DNA of 6,204 nt from an uncultured Eubacteriales bacterium. Lineage in GTDB: Bacteria > Bacillota > Clostridia > Monoglobales > Monoglobaceae. A program made the translations under genes and the position numbers. The DNA lies in the NCBI GenBank assembly GCA_900555375.1, contig USLC01000048.1, positions 1 to 6,204 on the forward strand, written 5' to 3'. This document shows positions 1-5,227 of the stretch, in pieces (the stretch's first letter is position 1; each line of letters opens with the position of its first letter). Under the pieces are notes generated by a model. The model had not been told where the DNA came from. It saw nothing but the letters and a program-made list of their open reading frames with translations, and searched no databases.

Positions 1-1228
1 CCGCCGCAACGCTCATACCGTCAACCTTTGCAATTACGCCGTTTCCGCTTATTTCGCGTATATCCGAAACCCGCTTTGTATCAAGCGGCACTTTGCACGC
101 CTGCATAAGACTTTTTGCAATCGGATGCGATGACGCGCTCTCGGCAAGAGCGGCATATTCGAGCAGTTTTTCGTTTACAAGCTTATTGTGATGAACCGCA
201 TTTACCTCAAACACACCTTTTGTTAAGGTTCCCGTTTTGTCAAATGCAATTGTTTTTACCTGTGACAGCGTTTCAAGATAGTTAGAACCTTTTATTAAAA
301 CGCCCTCTTTGCTTGCTCCGCCAAGACCCGCAAAAAAGCTCAGCGGAATACTTATTACCAAAGCGCAGGGACAGCTTATGACAAGAAACGTCAGTGCACG
401 GTAAATCCAGACATGCCACATAGGTTCAGCCGATGCAATTATACGCACAAGCGGCGGAAAAATTGCAAGCGCAGCTGCGCCTATGCACACGGACGGAGTA
501 TATACACGGGCGAATTTTGATATAAAATTCTCTGACTTTGACTTATGAGAGCTTGAATTTTCAACAAGCTCAAGAATTTTAGATACCGTTGATTCGCCAA
601 ATTCCTTTGTGGTTTTGATTCTTAAAACAGATGTCATATTAATACAACCGCTTATTACCTCGTCTCCGGGCTTTGCGTCCCTCGGCAGGCTCTCGCCCGT
701 AAGTGCAGCCGTATTTATCGATGACTCTCCCTCTTCTACGATTCCGTCAATGGGAATCTTCTCTCCCGGGCGGACAATTATTATGCTGCCCGTTTCAACT
801 TCATCGGGATCAACCGATTTTATTTCTCCGTCCGCTTCGATATTTGCATAATCGGGACGGATATCCATAAGCGCGGTAATGTTCCTGCGGCTTTTGCCGA
901 CGGCATAGCTTTGAAACAGCTCACCAATCTGATAGAAAAGCATTACCGCGACCGCTTCGCCGAAGTCGCCCGACTTTTCATATATCGCAAGTGCAATCGC
1001 TCCTACCGTTGCAACCGCCATAAGAAAGTTTTCGTCAAACGGACGTCTGTTAACTATGCCCTTGCCCGCCTTTTTAAGAATATCATAGCCTATCGTAATA
1101 TACGACGCGGCGTATAAAACAACAGCCGCAATGTATAAAGCACCGCTCCTCGGTATAATACTGGCCGCGACCAGCATTATTGCCGAGACAATAATCCGAT
1201 TTAACATCCTCTTCTGCTTTTTATTCAT
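1..1228 (-). CDS. cadA: Heavy-metal-translocating P1B-type ATPase, CadA/ZntA-like (partial, C-terminus off the left edge)
   Basis: This membrane pump exports divalent soft metals (Zn, Cd, Pb class) using ATP. About 409 residues are visible. In order: hydrophobic segments near residues 11-26, 30-48, 68-83 and 91-109; the actuator-domain TGES (177-180); membrane segments near 243-266 and 275-301, the latter carrying the metal-site motif CPC (286-288) followed by ALVISIP, typical of the P1B-2 group; the phosphorylation motif DKTGT (Asp330); and the nucleotide-domain SSHP (His368) with a GNG turn (395-397). The rest of the nucleotide domain, the hinge and the last two membrane helices lie beyond base 1. 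No N-terminal HMA domain is fused; a free HMA protein is encoded just upstream in the same frame. ATG at 1228 is preferred because the hydrophobic part begins soon after it and AAGGG lies 12 bases before it. Cd versus Zn preference cannot be read from this fragment. Confidence 0.95.
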   Translation of the reverse strand, partial: MNKKQKRMLNRIIVSAIMLVAASIIPRSGALYIAAVVLYAASYITIGYDILKKAGKGIVNRRPFDENFLMAVATVGAIALAIYEKSGDFGEAVAVMLFYQIGELFQSYAVGKSRRNITALMDIRPDYANIEADGEIKSVDPDEVETGSIIIVRPGEKIPIDGIVEEGESSINTAALTGESLPRDAKPGDEVISGCINMTSVLRIKTTKEFGESTVSKILELVENSSSHKSKSENFISKFARVYTPSVCIGAAALAIFPPLVRIIASAEPMWHVWIYRALTFLVISCPCALVISIPLSFFAGLGGASKEGVLIKGSNYLETLSQVKTIAFDKTGTLTKGVFEVNAVHHNKLVNEKLLEYAALAESASSHPIAKSLMQACKVPLDTKRVSDIREISGNGVIAKVDGMSVAA

Positions 1229-1234
1229 ATAAAC

Positions 1235-1252
1235 GCACTTCCCTTCAAATGC
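1235..1252 (-). promoter_or_regulatory. Ribosome binding site of the ATPase gene, in a possible hairpin loop
   Basis: On the minus strand GCATTT (1252-1247) can pair with AAGTGC (1240-1235), including one G-U pair, leaving GAAGGG in the loop. This GAAGGG is the only Shine-Dalgarno-like sequence before the ATG at 1228, and its linear spacing of 12 bases is long. Folding of the stem would shorten the effective distance. The stem is short, so its formation is an inference. Confidence 0.35.
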
Positions 1253-1264
1253 TTCTATCGGAAT

Positions 1265-1483
1265 CTAAAAGAATATCTCGCAGTCATTCTCAACCTTTTT
1301 GCAGTTTTTAAGAACATTCGGCATTATATCCTCGGGCTTTTCGCCATCTTCAAATTCAACAGTCATCTTTTGAAGCATAAAATTAACTGAAGCATTTTTA
1401 ACACCGTTTGTTTTATTTGCCGCCTCTTCCATTAAGTTGGCACAGTTCGCACAATCTACCTCAATCTTATATGCCTTTTTCAT
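1265..1483 (-). CDS. Stand-alone heavy-metal-associated (HMA) domain protein
   Basis: A 72-residue protein consisting of a single ferredoxin-like HMA fold. The metal-binding loop DCANCA (residues 10-15, Cys11 and Cys14) follows the first strand, and the spacing of hydrophobic residues fits the usual beta-alpha-beta-beta-alpha-beta order. Two further cysteines (61 and 68) sit near the C-terminus. HMA domains of this type normally form the N-terminus of CadA/ZntA pumps; here the domain is a separate protein ending in TAG. GGAGGA (1496-1491), 7 bases before the ATG, is a strong ribosome binding site. It is the first gene of the leftward operon, with the ATPase start 36 bases after its stop and in the same frame. 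Likely role (inference): a soluble metal-binding partner or cytosolic chaperone that docks on the ATPase. The HMA identification is secure; the partner role is not shown by sequence. Confidence 0.92.
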   Translation of the reverse strand: MKKAYKIEVDCANCANLMEEAANKTNGVKNASVNFMLQKMTVEFEDGEKPEDIMPNVLKNCKKVENDCEIFF

Positions 1484-1511
1484 AATTCATTCCTCCAAAA
1501 CAATTTAACTT

Positions 1512-1536
1512 TTAAACAATTAAACACTTGTTTAAT
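1512..1536. promoter_or_regulatory. ArsR/SmtB-type operator: perfect inverted repeat plus an extra half-site
   Basis: ATTAAACA (1519-1526) and TGTTTAAT (1529-1536) form a perfect 8-base inverted repeat around a 2-base centre. This matches the general ACA-NN-TGT layout of SmtB/CzrA-family operators. A further TTAAACA (1512-1518) repeats the left half in direct orientation, 8 bases before the matching copy at 1520-1526. The repeat covers the -35 box of the arsR promoter and lies next to the predicted start of the HMA operon. Binding by the adjacent ArsR-family protein is inferred from position and shape. Confidence 0.75.
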
Positions 1537-1556
1537 CTTTATATTTGCAGTATAAT
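1528..1556 (+). promoter_or_regulatory. Promoter of the arsR-araC operon
   Basis: On the plus strand TTGTTT (1528-1533) is followed after 17 bases by a perfect TATAAT (1551-1556). The -35 box lies inside the right arm of the inverted repeat, which predicts autorepression. Transcription would start near 1563, giving a leader of about 100 bases before the ATG at 1661. Confidence 0.65.
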
Positions 1557-1577
1557 AAAATAAATTCAAAATGTCAA
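1549..1577 (-). promoter_or_regulatory. Promoter of the HMA-ATPase operon
   Basis: On the minus strand TTGACA (1577-1572) is followed after exactly 17 bases by TATACT (1554-1549), a near-perfect sigma-A promoter. Transcription would start near 1542, just before the inverted repeat at 1519-1536, so a repressor bound there would sit over the start region. Its -10 box overlaps the -10 box of the divergent arsR promoter. Confidence 0.8.
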
Positions 1578-1588
1578 TACAAAAAGGC

Positions 1589-1614
1589 TCTTTTCTCCCA
1601 AATGGGCGAAAAGA
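1589..1614 (+). other. Inverted repeat (hairpin) in the arsR leader
   Basis: TCTTTTC (1589-1595) pairs with GAAAAGA (1608-1614). One T/C mismatch (1596 and 1607) separates this stem from an inner CCC (1597-1599) / GGG (1604-1606) stem with an AAAT loop. It lies in the predicted arsR leader and upstream of the leftward promoter. No T-run follows, so it is not a normal terminator. It could be a leader hairpin, a second protein-binding site, or chance. Confidence 0.4.
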
Positions 1615-1644
1615 ACTTCCAAACGGACTAAATATATAAAAAAG

Positions 1645-1650
1645 AAAGGA
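1645..1650 (+). promoter_or_regulatory. Ribosome binding site that decides the arsR start
   Basis: AAAGGA ends one base before the ATG at 1652, too close for initiation, but 10 bases before the in-frame ATG at 1661. The second ATG is therefore the likelier start, and the longer reading would add only Met-Ser-Phe. Confidence 0.65.
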
Positions 1651-1660
1651 TATGTCTTTT

Positions 1661-2026
1661 ATGTCAAACAAATCTCTTCCGCATCACCACACGGACGAAA
1701 TAAAAACCGAGCATTTAAAGGCACAGCTTGAAAAGACGGAAAACTTCCAGATTGTAGCCGAAGTATTTAAACAGCTGTCAGACTACAGCCGTCTGAGAAT
1801 TTTTTGGCTTTTGTGCCATTGCGAAGAATGTGTTACAAACATCTCGGCTTTGGTAAATATGACAAGCCCCGCCGTTTCGCATCATTTAAGCCGGCTTAAG
1901 GCAAACAATCTTATTGTAAGCCAAAGAAAAGGCAAAGAAGTTTATTATAAAGCCGCCGACAGCGAGCAAAGCAGGCTTCTGCACCTTGCAATCGAAAAGG
2001 TGATGGAAATATCCTGTCCCGAATAG
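1661..2026 (+). CDS. ArsR/SmtB-family metal-sensing transcriptional repressor
   Basis: A 121-residue winged-helix regulator that, by family, binds its operator when metal-free and releases DNA on metal binding. The recognition helix is clear around residues 68-81 (TSPAVSHHLSRLK), followed by the wing (about 84-98, containing GKEVYY). Candidate metal ligands are CHCEEC (Cys52, His53, Cys54, Cys57) in the helix before the recognition helix, an N-terminal HHH (8-10), and Asp100/Glu102/His108 in the C-terminal helix. The cysteines do not line up exactly with the CxC pair of CadC, and the C-terminal helix lacks a full CzrA-type site, so the sensed metal is uncertain. It is divergent from the HMA-ATPase operon and shares a control region containing an SmtB-type inverted repeat, which makes it the likely repressor of both directions. 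The start is set at 1661 by ribosome-binding-site spacing; 1652 is an in-frame alternative. Confidence 0.92.
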   Translation: MSNKSLPHHHTDEIKTEHLKAQLEKTENFQIVAEVFKQLSDYSRLRIFWLLCHCEECVTNISALVNMTSPAVSHHLSRLKANNLIVSQRKGKEVYYKAADSEQSRLLHLAIEKVMEISCPE

Positions 2027-2049
2027 AATACTGTTGAGGAGAATATCAT

Positions 2050-2919
2050 ATGAAAGAAACAAAAAGCTTTAACCTCTATCCCGGAATAGATTTAACATTT
2101 TACGAATATAGTTTAAATGAAACCGCCTGCTGTCACCGACCCGAAGATAATATAATAGAAATAAATTATTGCAGAAGCGGCAGAATCGGCTGGGAGGTTA
2201 AAGACGGCTCTACCGTATATCTGGGTGCCGGCGACTTTGGAATACACTCGGGTCGGGTATGCTCGGGCACTCATTTAACCTTTCCAAACGGAGAGTACAG
2301 CGGGCTTTCGATTTGCATTGATTTAGGCAAAAGCATAGACTCTCTGACAGATTTTCTGGCTGACACCCCGATTAACGGAGAGCTTATATATAATAAATTC
2401 TGTTCAAAGCAGGAATTTTCTATCTTTCCCGGGAACGAGCCGATAAAGGGAATCTTCGGCGGATTCTTTGACATACCGACCGAGCTTGAAGAGGCTTATT
2501 ACAAGCTTAAGCTTCACGAGCTTTTGCTGTATCTTTACAGGCTGAACCCAATCGAGGCAGTCGAGGCAAAGGGCTTTCGGCCCGAACAAATCGAACTTAT
2601 TAAGCAGGTTCACGATACGCTTACAACAAATCTTGATAAAAGAATCACTATAGAAGAGCTGTCAAAACAGTTTCTGATAAACCCATCTTCGATGAAGATT
2701 ATTTTTAAGGCAATATACGGAAATTCAATAGCCGCGCATATAAAAGAACACAGAATGGAGAAGGCAGCAGAGCTTCTGCAGGGCGAGGCAAGCGTTTCGG
2801 AGGTGGCAAAATCGGTCGGCTATGACAGCCAAAGCAAATTCTCGTTCGAGTTTAAAAAGGCGTATCAGATGCTTCCGACAGAGTATAAAAAAACACACAA
2901 ACGAAAAGGCGAGGGTTAA
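2050..2919 (+). CDS. AraC-family transcriptional regulator
   Basis: A 289-residue DNA-binding regulator. The N-terminal part (about 1-170) looks like a cupin-type effector or dimerisation domain with a glycine-rich strand (SGRIGWEV near 43-50, YLGAGD near 57-62). The C-terminal part carries the two AraC helix-turn-helix motifs, at about 199-220 (ITIEELSKQF) and 248-270 (VSEVAKSVGY then SKFSFEFKKAY), followed by PTEYKK (276-281). Length and domain order are normal. Cysteines at 27, 28, 41 and 71 lie in the sensor half, but nothing shows they bind metal. GAGGAG (2036-2041), 8 bases before ATG, is a good ribosome binding site. The gene starts 23 bases after arsR, so the two are probably co-transcribed. 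Its target and effector are unknown; regulation of the metal locus is a guess from position. The stop codon lies in the loop of a GC-rich hairpin. Confidence 0.9.
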   Translation: MKETKSFNLYPGIDLTFYEYSLNETACCHRPEDNIIEINYCRSGRIGWEVKDGSTVYLGAGDFGIHSGRVCSGTHLTFPNGEYSGLSICIDLGKSIDSLTDFLADTPINGELIYNKFCSKQEFSIFPGNEPIKGIFGGFFDIPTELEEAYYKLKLHELLLYLYRLNPIEAVEAKGFRPEQIELIKQVHDTLTTNLDKRITIEELSKQFLINPSSMKIIFKAIYGNSIAAHIKEHRMEKAAELLQGEASVSEVAKSVGYDSQSKFSFEFKKAYQMLPTEYKKTHKRKGEG

Positions 2920-2928
2920 TCCCTCGCC
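2908..2928. terminator. Rho-independent terminator shared by convergent rpsU and araC
   Basis: GGCGAGGG (2908-2915) and CCCTCGCC (2921-2928) form a perfect 8-base-pair stem with a 5-base loop. On the minus strand the stem is followed by TTTT (2907-2904) and a T-rich run, so it is a good terminator for rpsU, whose stop is 8 bases before it. On the plus strand only a weak AT-rich tail follows, so termination of the arsR-araC transcript is less sure. The loop contains the araC stop codon. Confidence 0.85.
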
Positions 2929-2936
2929 CTGATAAA

Positions 2937-3113
2937 TTATCTGAACTTACGCTTTCTTGCAGCCTCCGACTTTTTCTTACGTCTTACGCTGGGCTTTTCG
3001 TAGTGTTCTCTCTTTCTGACTTCCGACAAAACACCTGCCTTAGCGCAGGAACGCTTAAAACGACGAAGCGCACTATCTAACGATTCATTATCTTTAACTC
3101 TGATTTCAGCCAA
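2937..3113 (-). CDS. rpsU: 30S ribosomal protein S21
   Basis: A small basic protein of the 30S subunit that helps mRNA engagement near the 3' end of 16S rRNA. The 58-residue reading beginning AEIRVKDNESLDSALRRF after the start residue, and continuing through REHYEKPSVRRKKKSEAARK, matches S21 of Firmicutes along its whole length. To give this normal length the start must be TTG at 3113-3111, preceded after 8 bases by a GAGGGGGGG ribosome binding site. An in-frame ATG at 3179 would add 22 residues unlike S21 and lies at or upstream of the predicted transcription start near 3172, so it is rejected. The gene appears to be a single-gene transcript between a consensus promoter and a clear hairpin terminator. 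No dnaG, rpoD or yqeY neighbour is seen. Confidence 0.95.
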   Translation of the reverse strand: MAEIRVKDNESLDSALRRFKRSCAKAGVLSEVRKREHYEKPSVRRKKKSEAARKRKFR

Positions 3114-3121
3114 TGGTACTA

Positions 3122-3128
3122 CCCCCCC
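3122..3128 (-). promoter_or_regulatory. rpsU ribosome binding site with a run of seven G
   Basis: On the minus strand a run of seven G (3128-3122), preceded by GA, ends 8 bases before the TTG start at 3113. It is the only Shine-Dalgarno-like sequence near the conserved S21 N-terminus and supports TTG rather than the far-upstream ATG. Confidence 0.65.
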
Positions 3129-3178
3129 TCTGAGTATGGTCAACACTAAGATGTCAAGGTGAAAAATTCTACTGTTCA

Positions 3179-3207
3179 ATTATAGCTTTTTTTGGTTAAG
3201 CTGTCAA
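3179..3207 (-). promoter_or_regulatory. Consensus sigma-A promoter of rpsU
   Basis: On the minus strand TTGACA (3207-3202) and TATAAT (3184-3179) are separated by exactly 17 bases. Both boxes match the consensus fully, and AT-rich sequence lies upstream as a possible UP element. Predicted start is near 3172, giving a leader of about 59 bases. A promoter this strong fits a ribosomal protein gene. Confidence 0.88.
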
Positions 3208-3352
3208 GTGAATTTGCAAAATTTTTTAAATATTTTTTATTTTTAATAAAATATTGTTAATTATCACACTGTTTGTTTTTCTCGGATAGATTTTATGCGC
3301 GCGGAGACAGAGAAACGATTTTCAAATTTATGCCTGTTAATAAAAATTTTAC
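3208..3352. other. AT-rich spacer between the divergent rpsU and metA promoters, no gene seen
   Basis: This is the core of the 307-base gene-free stretch from 3114 to 3420. It is very AT-rich (T and A runs about 3219-3260) with one short GC-richer patch near 3296-3310. I see no convincing open reading frame, no S-box or other SAM-riboswitch-like core, and no terminator. The AT-rich ends may act as UP elements for the two flanking promoters. Confidence 0.55.
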
Positions 3353-3381
3353 TTTACTAATTAAAGCAAATGTGATATACT
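3353..3381 (+). promoter_or_regulatory. Promoter of metA
   Basis: TTTACT (3353-3358) and TATACT (3376-3381) are 17 bases apart, and the -10 box is preceded by TG one base away (3373-3374), an extended -10. Predicted start is near 3388, leaving a leader of only about 33 bases. This is too short for a riboswitch. Confidence 0.7.
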
Positions 3382-3420
3382 AAGTTCCGTACAAGAACAT
3401 ACAAAAAGGGATGTGATTGG

Positions 3421-4344
3421 ATGCCTATCAGAGTTCAGGACAGTTTGCCCGCTATCGAAACCTTAGGAAACGAAAATATCTTCGTAATGACAGAAAACAG
3501 GGCTTTGACACAGGATATACGTCCTTTGAAAATATTGATTTTGAACCTTATGCCGACAAAAATAGCGACCGAAACACAGCTTCTCAGGGTCCTCGGCAAC
3601 TCGCCGCTTCAGGTCGACATCAGCTTTATGCACACAAAAAGCCATTGTTCCAAAAACACATCTGTCAGCCATCTTGAAACGTTTTACGGAACTTTTGACG
3701 ATTTTAAATCCCAAAAGTTTGACGGAATGATTATCACGGGCGCGCCCGTTGAGACTCTTGATTTTGAAGAGGTTGACTATTGGGACGAGCTGTGCGAAAT
3801 TATGGAATGGACAAAAACAAACGTAACGTCAACATTTCACATCTGCTGGGGCGCGCAGGCGGCCCTCTACTACCATTACGGAATTCCTAAATATCCGCTT
3901 GAAAAGAAGCTTTTCGGGGTTTATAAGCATACTGTTGTGCCCGAAAAGAAGCACAAGATTCTTCTGCGCGGCTTTGATGATGAATTTTACGTTCCGCACT
4001 CGCGGCATACCGAGTTCCGCGAAGAGGATATCTCAAAAGTGCCCGAGCTCGAGATTCTCGCAAAATCCGACAAGGCGGGCGTGTACATTGTTACCGCTAA
4101 AAGCGAACGTCAGTTTTTCATATCGGGACATTCCGAATACGATGCGGATACACTTGCGACAGAATACTTCAGAGATAAAAATAAGGGGCTGAATATCGAT
4201 ATACCCGAAAATTATTTCAAAGATTCCGACCCGTCAAAGCCGCCGATGATGCTTTGGCGCGCCCACGCCAACCTTCTGTATTCAAATTGGCTGAACTATT
4301 TTGTATATCAGACAACGCCATATAATATAAATGATATTAAATAA
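3421..4344 (+). CDS. metAA: Homoserine O-acetyltransferase, MetA family
   Basis: This cytosolic enzyme acylates the hydroxyl of L-homoserine, the first committed step of methionine synthesis. At 307 residues it has the normal length for the MetA family (class-I glutamine-amidotransferase-like fold). Visible key residues are Lys47 (MPTK), the nucleophile Cys142 in CWGAQAAL, and the catalytic pair His237/Glu239 in SGHSEYD. Position 111 is Glu (GAPVET), the residue reported in Bacillus cereus MetA to favour acetyl-CoA over succinyl-CoA, so acetylation is predicted despite the family's older name, homoserine succinyltransferase. AAGGG (3406-3410) lies 10 bases before ATG, and the N-terminus MPIRVQDSLPA is typical of the family. 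It heads a close-packed set with uppP (18-base gap) and galM. No SAM riboswitch is seen upstream. Confidence 0.95.
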   Translation: MPIRVQDSLPAIETLGNENIFVMTENRALTQDIRPLKILILNLMPTKIATETQLLRVLGNSPLQVDISFMHTKSHCSKNTSVSHLETFYGTFDDFKSQKFDGMIITGAPVETLDFEEVDYWDELCEIMEWTKTNVTSTFHICWGAQAALYYHYGIPKYPLEKKLFGVYKHTVVPEKKHKILLRGFDDEFYVPHSRHTEFREEDISKVPELEILAKSDKAGVYIVTAKSERQFFISGHSEYDADTLATEYFRDKNKGLNIDIPENYFKDSDPSKPPMMLWRAHANLLYSNWLNYFVYQTTPYNINDIK

Positions 4345-4362
4345 TTTAAAGGAGAACCACTT

Positions 4363-5193
4363 ATGTTTATAATCAATGTTTTTAAGGCGATAATCCTCGG
4401 AATCGTCGAAGGTATAACCGAATGGCTTCCCATAAGCAGCACGGGACATATGATACTTGTCAACGAATTTTTGCACACAGCCGACGGATTTTTCGGCTCG
4501 CAGATTTTTCTTTACGTAATTCAGCTTGGCGCAATACTTGCGATTGTAACCCTGTATTTCAGAAAGCTTAACCCATTTTCGCCGTCAAAATCTGCTGAGG
4601 AAAAGGCGGACACGTGGCAAATGTGGTTCAAGGTTATAGTTGCCTGTTTTCCTGCGGCTGTTATCGGGCTTTTGCTTAACGACTTTATGGACACAATCTC
4701 AACTCCGTTTGTTGTAAGCGTTATGCTTATAGTATACGGCGCGGCATTTATAATAGTCGAGCGTAAGGGCAAGAAGCCTGTTATAAATGATATGAACGAA
4801 ATGACCTACAAAACAGCCTTTCTTATCGGTCTGTTTCAGGTTCTTTCCATTGTTCCGGGTACATCGCGCTCGGGCGCAACAATCCTCGGTGCGGTTTTGA
4901 TAGGCTGCTCGCGCAGCATAGCCGCCGAGTTTTCGTTCTTTCTTGCGATACCCGTTATGTTCGGCGTAAGCCTTTTAAAAATCGTTACAAACGACTATGC
5001 GATGACAGGGACAGAATGGTCTCTTCTGATTATCAGTATGGTTACCGCTTATCTTGTCTCTATGGCAGCGGTTAAGCTTCTTGTAAGCTATGTCAGAAGC
5101 CACGACTTTAAAATATTCGGCTATTACAGAATTGTTCTCGGAATAATAGTAATACTCTTCTCGCTGATAACGGGAAGTCTTTTCACAGTATAA
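4363..5193 (+). CDS. uppP: Undecaprenyl-diphosphatase UppP (BacA)
   Basis: An integral membrane phosphatase that converts undecaprenyl diphosphate to the monophosphate carrier used for peptidoglycan and other wall polymers; overproduction is known to give bacitracin resistance. At 276 residues it has normal length. The first motif is EGITEWLPISSTGH (16-29), with Glu16, Glu20, Ser26 and His29 matching the known catalytic region. The second is PGTSRSGAT (165-173), with the conserved Arg169. Hydrophobic segments are spread along the chain, for example near 43-66, 91-105, 115-132, 151-164, 189-207, 220-238 and 252-275. AAAGGAG (4348-4354), 8 bases before ATG, is a strong ribosome binding site. 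The 18-base gap after metA suggests translation from the same transcript. Confidence 0.97.
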   Translation: MFIINVFKAIILGIVEGITEWLPISSTGHMILVNEFLHTADGFFGSQIFLYVIQLGAILAIVTLYFRKLNPFSPSKSAEEKADTWQMWFKVIVACFPAAVIGLLLNDFMDTISTPFVVSVMLIVYGAAFIIVERKGKKPVINDMNEMTYKTAFLIGLFQVLSIVPGTSRSGATILGAVLIGCSRSIAAEFSFFLAIPVMFGVSLLKIVTNDYAMTGTEWSLLIISMVTAYLVSMAAVKLLVSYVRSHDFKIFGYYRIVLGIIVILFSLITGSLFTV

Positions 5194-5227
5194 ACAATAA
5201 ATTTATATAAATCGCAGGAGGTACACT

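Noticed and set aside
911..1117. Rightward open frame opposite the ATPase gene
   Set aside because: It is basic and cysteine-containing with no recognisable family, and lies antisense to a strongly conserved ATPase coding region.
1480..1671. Leftward open frame of 63 codons whose TGA overlaps the HMA start codon
   Set aside because: It runs through both promoters and the inverted repeat, has no family resemblance, and begins inside arsR; the region is better explained as a control region.
3114..3179. N-terminal extension of S21 from an ATG at 3179
   Set aside because: The added residues do not resemble S21, and the ATG overlaps the -10 box and lies upstream of the predicted transcript start.
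3278..3315. Possible long-loop hairpin TTTCTC / GAGAAA upstream of metA
   Set aside because: Only six pairs, mostly A-T, with a 26-base loop. It lies upstream of the predicted metA start and resembles no known riboswitch core.
3463..3714. Antisense and shifted open frames within metA, uppP and galM
   Set aside because: They mirror conserved coding regions, have no ribosome binding sites of note and show no recognisable protein family.
5182..5209. Possible promoter before galM (TTCACA, 16 bases, TATATA)
   Set aside because: Both boxes are weak, the sequence is simply AT-rich, and the 34-base gap without a terminator favours co-transcription with uppP. It could still be a minor internal start.
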